A stretch of 27,221 nucleotides of DNA, from contig NW_027018432.1 of the NCBI RefSeq assembly GCF_032854445.1, positions 1 to 27,221 on the forward strand. Direction: 5' to 3'. The notes beneath the pieces were generated by a model that saw nothing but the letters and a program-made list of their open reading frames with translations, searched no databases and was not told the origin of the DNA. Source of the DNA: Liolophura sinensis. Taxonomy: Eukaryota; Mollusca; Polyplacophora; Chitonida; Chitonidae. The position numbers and the translations under genes were made by a program. Below are positions 21,404 to 27,221 of the stretch, piece by piece; position 1 is the stretch's first letter; each line of letters starts with the position of its first letter.

Positions 21404-24300
21404 GGCAGCTGTTGAAAAATTGCAAATTTCCCTGGTTTCCATGGAGTAAGAGCCGTTGCTGGGCACGTGATTATGACATAAATGATCATTCAATTGTCAC
21501 TACAGCCAAACGTATTGGTCGGAGAGCAACGCGGTATGCACCATTCGATTTCTCGTCACAAAATACGTCGGATTAGCCTCTTACCAGCAGCACTGGAACA
21601 GTTTTTTGCACTTTTGCATTTTTGCCTGGTCTTTTTGTTAATTGAAATCGGCTACACTGTACTCTGTACAATCGCGAGTGGTCATTACTATATTCAACTT
21701 TTGACTATAAGTTATGTGCCCTTCGGTAGCCCAGAAGACCTGAAATCTTTGGGCTAAGCCCATTTAACTCACCCAGCAATTGCCTTACTTCTCAGTCCAA
21801 GACAATCTCAATGTCTTTATCTACGTGTAGAAAAACCACACCATTTGTACGTGAAAAACACAAGGTACTTGATACAGTCTGCTGTAAAAAGTACAACTGA
21901 CCACAGACCCACATGAATAAGGTGCCAAAAGATGCGGAATTGAGCCAGGTATCGGCAGCTGTTGAAAAATTGCAAATTTCCCTGGTTTCCATGGAGTAAG
22001 AGCCGTTGCTGTGCACGTGATTATGACATAAATGATCATTCAATTGTCACTACAGCCAAAAGTATTGGTCGGAGAGCAACGCGGTTTGCACCATTCGATT
22101 TCTCGTCACAAAATACGTCGGATTAGCCTCTTACCAGCAGCACTGGAACAGTTTTACCACTTTTGCATTTTTACCTGGTCTTTTTGTTAATTGAAATCGG
22201 CTACACTGTACTCTGTACAATCGCGACTGGTCATTACTATATTCAACTTTTGACTATAAGTTATGTGCCCTTCGGTAGCCCAGAAGACCTGAAATTTTTG
22301 GGCCAAGCCCATTTAACTCACCCAGCAATTGTCTTACTTCTAAGTGGAAGACAATCTCAATGTCTTTATCTACGTGTAGAAAAACCACACCATTTGTACG
22401 TTAAAAACACAAGGTACTTGATACAGTCTGCTGTATAAAGTACAACTGACCACAGGCCCACATGAATAAGATGCCAAAAGATGCGGAATTGAGCCAGGCA
22501 TCGGCAGCTGTTGAAAATTGCAAATTTCCCTGGTTTCCATGGAGTAAGAGCCGTTGCTGGGCACGTGATTATGACATAAATGATCATTCAATTGTCGCTA
22601 CAGCCAAACGTATTGGTCGGAGAGCAACGCGGTATGCACCATTCGATTTCTCGTCACAAAATACGTCGGATTAGCCTCTTACCAGCAGCACTGGAACAGT
22701 TTTTCCACTTTTGCATTTTTGCCTGGTCTTTTTGTTAATTGAAATCGGCTACACTGTACTCTGTACAATCGCGACTGGTCATTACTATATTCAACTTTTG
22801 ACTATAAGTTATGTGCCCTTCGGTAGCCCAGAAGACGTCAAATCTTTGGGCTAAGCCCATTTAACTCACCCAGCAATTGCCTTACTTCTAAGTGCAAGAC
22901 AATCTCAATGTCTTTATCTACGTGTAGAAAAACCACACCATTTGTACGTGAAAAACACAAGGTACTTGATACAGTCTGCTGTAAAAAGTACAACTGACCA
23001 CAGACTTAATTGAATAAGGTGCCAAAAGATGCGGAATTGAGCCAGGTATCGGCAGCTGTTGAAAAATTGCCAATTTCCCTGGTTTCCATGGAGTAAGAGC
23101 CGTTGCTGGGCACGTGATTATGACATAAATGATCATTCAATTGTCGCTACAGCCATACGTATTGGTCGGAGAGCAACGCGGATTGCACCATTCGATTTCT
23201 CGTCACAAAATACGTCGGATTAGCCTCTTACCAGCAGCACTGGAACAGTTTTTCCACTTTTGCATTTTTACCTGGTCTTTTTGTTAATTGAAATCGGCTA
23301 CACTGTACTCTGTACAATCGCGACTGGTCATTACTATATTCAACTTTTGACTATAAGTTATGTGCCCTGCGGTAGCCCAGAAGACGTCAAATCTTTGGGC
23401 TAAGCCCATTTAACTCACCCAGCATTTGTCTTACTTCTCAGTCCAAGACAATCTCAATGTCTTTATCTACGTGTAGAAAAACCAGACCATTTGTACATAA
23501 AAAACACAAGGTACTTGATACAGTCTGCTGTAAAAAGTACAACTGACCACAGACCCACATTTATAAGGCGCCAAAAGATGCGGAATTGAGCCAGGTATCG
23601 GCAGCTGTTGAAAAATTGCCAATTTCCCTGGTTTCCATGGAGTAAGAGCCGTTGCTGTGGCACGTGATTATGACATAAATGATCATTCAATTGTCACTAC
23701 AGCCAAAAGTATTGGTCGGAGAGCAACGCGGTTTGCACCATTCGATTTCTCGTCACAAAATACGTCGGATTAGCCTCTTACCAGCAGCACTGGAACAATT
23801 TTTCCAATTTTGCATTATTGCCTGGTCTTTTTGTTAATTGAAATCGGCTACACTGTACTCTGTACAATCGCGACTGGTCATTACTATATTCAACTTTTGA
23901 CTATAAGTTATGTGCCCTTCGGTAGCCCAGAAGACCTGAAATCTTTGGGCTAAGCCCATTTAACTCACCCAGCAATTGCCTTACTTCTAAGTGCAAGACA
24001 GTGTCAATGTCTTTATCTACGTGTAGAAAAACCACACCATTTGTACGTGAAAAACACAAGGTACTTGATACAGTCTGCTGTAAAAAGTACAACTAAACAC
24101 TGACCCACATTTATAAGGTGCCAAAAGATGCGGAATTGGGCCAGGTATCGGCAGCTGTTGAAAAATTGCCAATTTCCCTGATTTCCATGGAGTAAGAGCC
24201 GTTGCTGTGCACGTGATTATGACATAAATGATCATTCAATTGTCGCTACAGCCAAACGTATTGGTCGGAGAGCAACGCGGATTGCACCATTCGATTTCTC
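21404..24300 (+). repeat. Divergent local monomer sub-family (units 40-45)
   Basis: Units 40, 42, 43 and 45 carry AACGTATTGG or ATACGTATTGG in place of AAAAGTATTGG (near 21508, 22606, 23155 and 24253). Several have CGCGGTATGC or CGCGGATTGC instead of CGCGGTTTGC. The junctions before units 41-43 are the D type (CATGAATAAG, or the diverged TTAATTGAATAAG near 23006), found nowhere else in the window. I found no clear long-range twin for this stretch, so it may be an older or separately homogenised segment. Confidence 0.75.
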
Positions 24301-24869
24301 GTCACAAAATACGTCGGATTAGCCTCTTACCAGCAGCACTGGAACAATTTTTCCAATTTTGCGTTTTTGCCTGGTCTTTTTGTTAATTGAAATCGGCTAC
24401 ACTGTACTCTGTACAATCGCGACTGGTCATTACTATATTCAACTTTTGACTATAAGTTATGTGCCCTTCGGTAGCCCAGAAGACCTGAAATCTTTGGGCT
24501 AAGCCCATTTAACTCACCCAGCAATTGCCTTACTTCTAAGTCCAAGACAATCTCAATGTCTTTATCTACGTGTAGAAAAACCACACCATTTGTACATGAG
24601 AAACACAAGGTACTTGATACAGTCTGCTGTAAAAAGTACAACTGAACACTGACCCACTTCAGTAAGGTGCCAAAAGATGCGGAATTGAGCCAGGCATCGG
24701 CAGCTGTTGAAAAATTGCAAATTTCCCTGGTTTCCATGGAGTAAGAGCCGTTGCTGGGCACGTGATTATGACATAAATGATCATTCAATTGTCGCTACAG
24801 CCAAAAGTATTGGTCGGAGAGCAACGCGGATTGCACCATTCGATTTCTCGTCACAAAATACGTCGGATT

Positions 24870-27221
24870 AGCCCTCTTACCAGCAGCACTGGAACAGTTT
24901 TGCCACTTTTGCATTTTTACCTGGTCTTTTTGTTAATTGAAATCGGCTACACTGTACTCTGTACAATCGCGACTGGTCATTACTATATTCAACTTTTGAC
25001 TATAAGTTATGTGCCCTTCGGTAGCCCAGAAGACGTCAAATCTTTGGGCTCAGCCCATTTAACTCACCCAGCAATTGTCTTACTTCTCAGTCCAAGACAA
25101 TCTCAATGTCTTTATCTACGTGTAGAAAAACCAGACCATTTGTACATAAAAAACACAAGGTACTTGATACAGTCTGCTGTAAAAAGTACAACTAAACACT
25201 GACCCACATTTATAAGGTGCCAAAAGATGCGGAATTGGGCCAGGTATCGGCAGCTGTTGAAAAATTGCCAATTTCCCTGATTTCCATGGAGTAAGAGCCG
25301 TTGCTGTGCACGTGATTATGACATAAATGATCATTCAATTGTCGCTACAGCCGAAAGTATTGGTCGGAGAGCAACGCGGTTTGCACCATTCGATTTCTCG
25401 TCACAAAATACGTCGGATTAGCCTCTTACCAGCAGCACTGGGACAGTTTTTGCACTTTTGCATTTTTGCCTGGTCTTTTTGTTAATTGAAATCGGCTACA
25501 CTGTACTCTGTACAATCGCGACTGGTCATTACTATATTCAACTTTTGACTATAAGTTATGTGCCCTTCGGTAGCCCAGAAGACCTGATATCTTTGGGTAA
25601 GCCCATTTAACTCACCCAGCAATTGTCTTACTTTTCAGTCCAAGACAATCTCAATGTCTTTATCTACGTGTAGAAAAACCAGACCATTTGTACATAAAAA
25701 CACAAGGTACTTGATACAGTCTGCTGTAAAAAGTACAACTGACCACAGACCCACATTTATAAGGTGCCAAAAGATGCGGAATTGGGCCAGGTATCGGCAG
25801 CTGTTGAAAAATTGCCAATTTCCCTGGTTTCCATGGAGTAAGAGCCGTTGCTGTGCACGTGATTATGACATAAATGATCATTCAATTGTCGCTACAGGCA
25901 AAAGTATTGGTCGGAGAGCAACGCGGTTTGCACCATTCGATTTCTCGTCACAAAATACGTCGGATTAGCCTCTTACCAGCAGCACTGGAACAGTTTTTCC
26001 ACTTTTGCATTTTTGCCTGGTCTTTTTGTTAATTGAAATCGGCTACACTGTACTCTGTACAATCGCGACTGGTCATTACTATATTCAACTTTTGACTATA
26101 AGTTATGTGCCCTTCGGTAGCCAGAAGACGTCAACTCTTTCGGCTAAGCCCATTTAACTCACCCAGCAATTGTCTTACTTCTAAGTGCAAGACAATCTCA
26201 ATGTCTTTATCTACGTCTAGAAAAACCACACCATTTGTACGTGAAAAACACAAGGTACTTGATACAGTCTGCTGTAAAAAGTACAACTGAACACTGACCC
26301 ACTTCAGTAAGGTGCCAAAAGATGCGGAATTGGGCCAGGTATCGGCAGGTGTTGAAAAATTGCAAATTTCCCTGGTTTCCATGGAGTAAGAGCCGTTGCT
26401 GGGCACGTGATTATGACATAAATGATCAATCAAATGTCGCTACAGGCAAAAGTATTGGTCGGAGAGCAACGCGGTTTGCACCATTCGATTTCTCGTCACA
26501 AAATACGTCGGATTAGCCTCTTACCAGCAGCACTGGAACAGTTTTTCCACTTTTGCATTTTTGCCTGGTCTTTTTGTTAATTGAAATCGGCTACACTGTA
26601 CTCCGTACAATCGCGACTGGTCATTACTATATTCAACTTTTGACTATAAGTTATGAGCCCTTCGGTAGCTCAGAAGACCCTGAAATCTTTAGACCAAGCC
26701 CATTTAACTCACCCAGCAATTGTCTTACTTCTAAGTCCAATACAATCTCAATGTCTTATCTACGTGTAGAAAAACCACACCATTTGTACGTGAAAAACAC
26801 AAGGTACTTGATACAGTCTGCTGTAAAAAGTACAACTAAACACTGACCCACATTTATAAGGTGCCAAAAGATGCGGAATTGGGCCAGATATCGGCAGCTG
26901 TTGAAAATTGCCAGTTTCCCTGGTTTCCATGGAGTAAGAGCCGTTGCTGGGCACGTGATTATGACATAAATGATCAATCAAATGTCGCTACAGGCAAAAG
27001 TATTGGTCGGAGAGCAACGCGGTTTGCACCATTCGATTTCTCGTCACAAAATACGTCGGATTAGCCTCTTACCAGCAGCACTGGAACAGTTTTCGCACTT
27101 TTGCATTTTTGCCTGGTCTTTTTGTTAATTGAAATCGGCTACACTGTACTCTGTACAATCGCGACTGGTCATTACTATATTCAACTTTTGACTATAAGTT
27201 ATGTGCCCTTCGGTAGCCCAG
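24870..27221 (+). repeat. 11-unit higher-order block, right copy, truncated by window end
   Basis: This is the twin of 18830-21183 and has the same private substitutions. It also has one-base indels that its twin lacks: GTAGCCAGAAG near 26118 (one C missing), GACCCTGAAA near 26677 (extra C), GTCTTATC near 26754 (one T missing), TTGAAAATTGCC near 26902 (one A missing) and GCCCTCTTACC near 24872 (extra C). Because the block runs into the window edge, the duplication may continue beyond it. Confidence 0.92.
26893..27221 (+). repeat. Partial terminal monomer (unit 50)
   Basis: The last copy holds the first 329 bp of the monomer and stops within GGTAGCCCAG, cut by the window edge. It matches unit 39 (20855 onward), including GGGCCAGATATCGG just before the landmark. 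One A is missing in the TTGAAAATTG run. Confidence 0.95.

Larger units (their letters stand above)
1..27221 (+). repeat. Tandem satellite array, ~549 bp monomer, 49.6 copies
   Basis: The landmark GGCAGCTGTTG (or a one-base variant) recurs at 1, 548, 1100, 1653, 2203, 2752, 3302, 3851, 4400, 4949, 5494, 6044, 6594, 7143, 7692, 8241, 8790, 9339, 9884, 10433, 10982, 11531, 12080, 12625, 13174, 13724, 14273, 14822, 15371, 15920, 16469, 17018, 17567, 18116, 18661, 19210, 19757, 20306, 20855, 21404, 21954, 22503, 23051, 23600, 24150, 24699, 25249, 25796, 26344 and 26893. These define units 1-50. Everything between landmarks is the same monomer with scattered substitutions. No unit is inverted and nothing is inserted between units. 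The modal period is 549 bp. The array runs off both edges, so its full length is unknown. Function is unknown; satellites of this kind usually lie in heterochromatin (general knowledge, not shown here). I cannot assign a named family. Confidence 0.99.

Noticed and set aside
178-27064. Recurrent open frames of 60-141 codons on both strands, once or more per monomer
   Set aside because: They repeat with the 549-bp period, overlap each other on opposite strands, often need TTG or other non-ATG starts, are cut by variant stops and frameshifts between copies, and match no family I know. They are shadows of the repeat, so I call no CDS.
1-27221. CRISPR array
   Set aside because: The period is about 549 bp and the whole unit repeats. 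There are no short identical repeats separated by unique spacers.
1-27221. rDNA or histone gene cluster, or telomeric repeat
   Set aside because: I see no rRNA-like or histone-like coding segments and no telomere-type hexamers; the unit is far too short for rDNA or histone clusters.

Overview
The whole 27,221 bp window is one uninterrupted head-to-tail tandem satellite array. I find no flanking unique DNA, gene, RNA gene, mobile element or CRISPR. The monomer is about 549 bp, always in the same orientation. There are 49 complete copies plus a 329 bp partial copy at the right edge. I aligned copies by eye on the landmark GGCAGCTGTTG. Most copies are 549 or 550 bp. One subclass is 545 bp because of a 4-bp deletion. 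A few copies of 547-553 bp lie mainly near the two window edges.

A hand count over most of one monomer gives about 40% GC. CpG is only mildly below expectation (about 16-18 per monomer, observed/expected roughly 0.7). Long monomers, single orientation, many homogenised variants and no bacterial gene architecture point to a eukaryotic nuclear genome: pericentromeric, subtelomeric or other heterochromatin. The weak CpG depletion argues mildly against a heavily methylated vertebrate genome. I do not recognise the satellite family and cannot name the organism.

Monomers are mosaics of linked variants, and multi-monomer blocks recur at whole-unit offsets. Block 1-2310 matches 4949-7250 (9 units). 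Block 3460-5670 matches 7850-10060 (8 units). Block 6750-7515 matches 10040-10805 (6 units). Block 6044-6770 matches 13174-13900 (13 units). Block 10600-12634 matches 16636-18670 (11 units). Block 18830-21183 matches 24870-27221 (11 units). Block 2752-3460 matches 14822-15530 (22 units). This is an irregular higher-order repeat structure, with an 11-unit (about 6.04 kb) step dominant in the right half. The stretch 21.4-24.3 kb carries its own sub-family markers.

Short open frames recur once per monomer on both strands. They are a by-product of the repeat: none exceeds 141 codons, many need a non-ATG start, and they are broken at the same places in each copy. I call no CDS. One plus-strand frame is unusually stop-poor across the 183-codon monomer and is reported as a finding, not a gene. 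The outermost copies at both edges carry many single-base, mostly homopolymer, indels absent from their internal twins. That looks like unpolished long-read contig ends.
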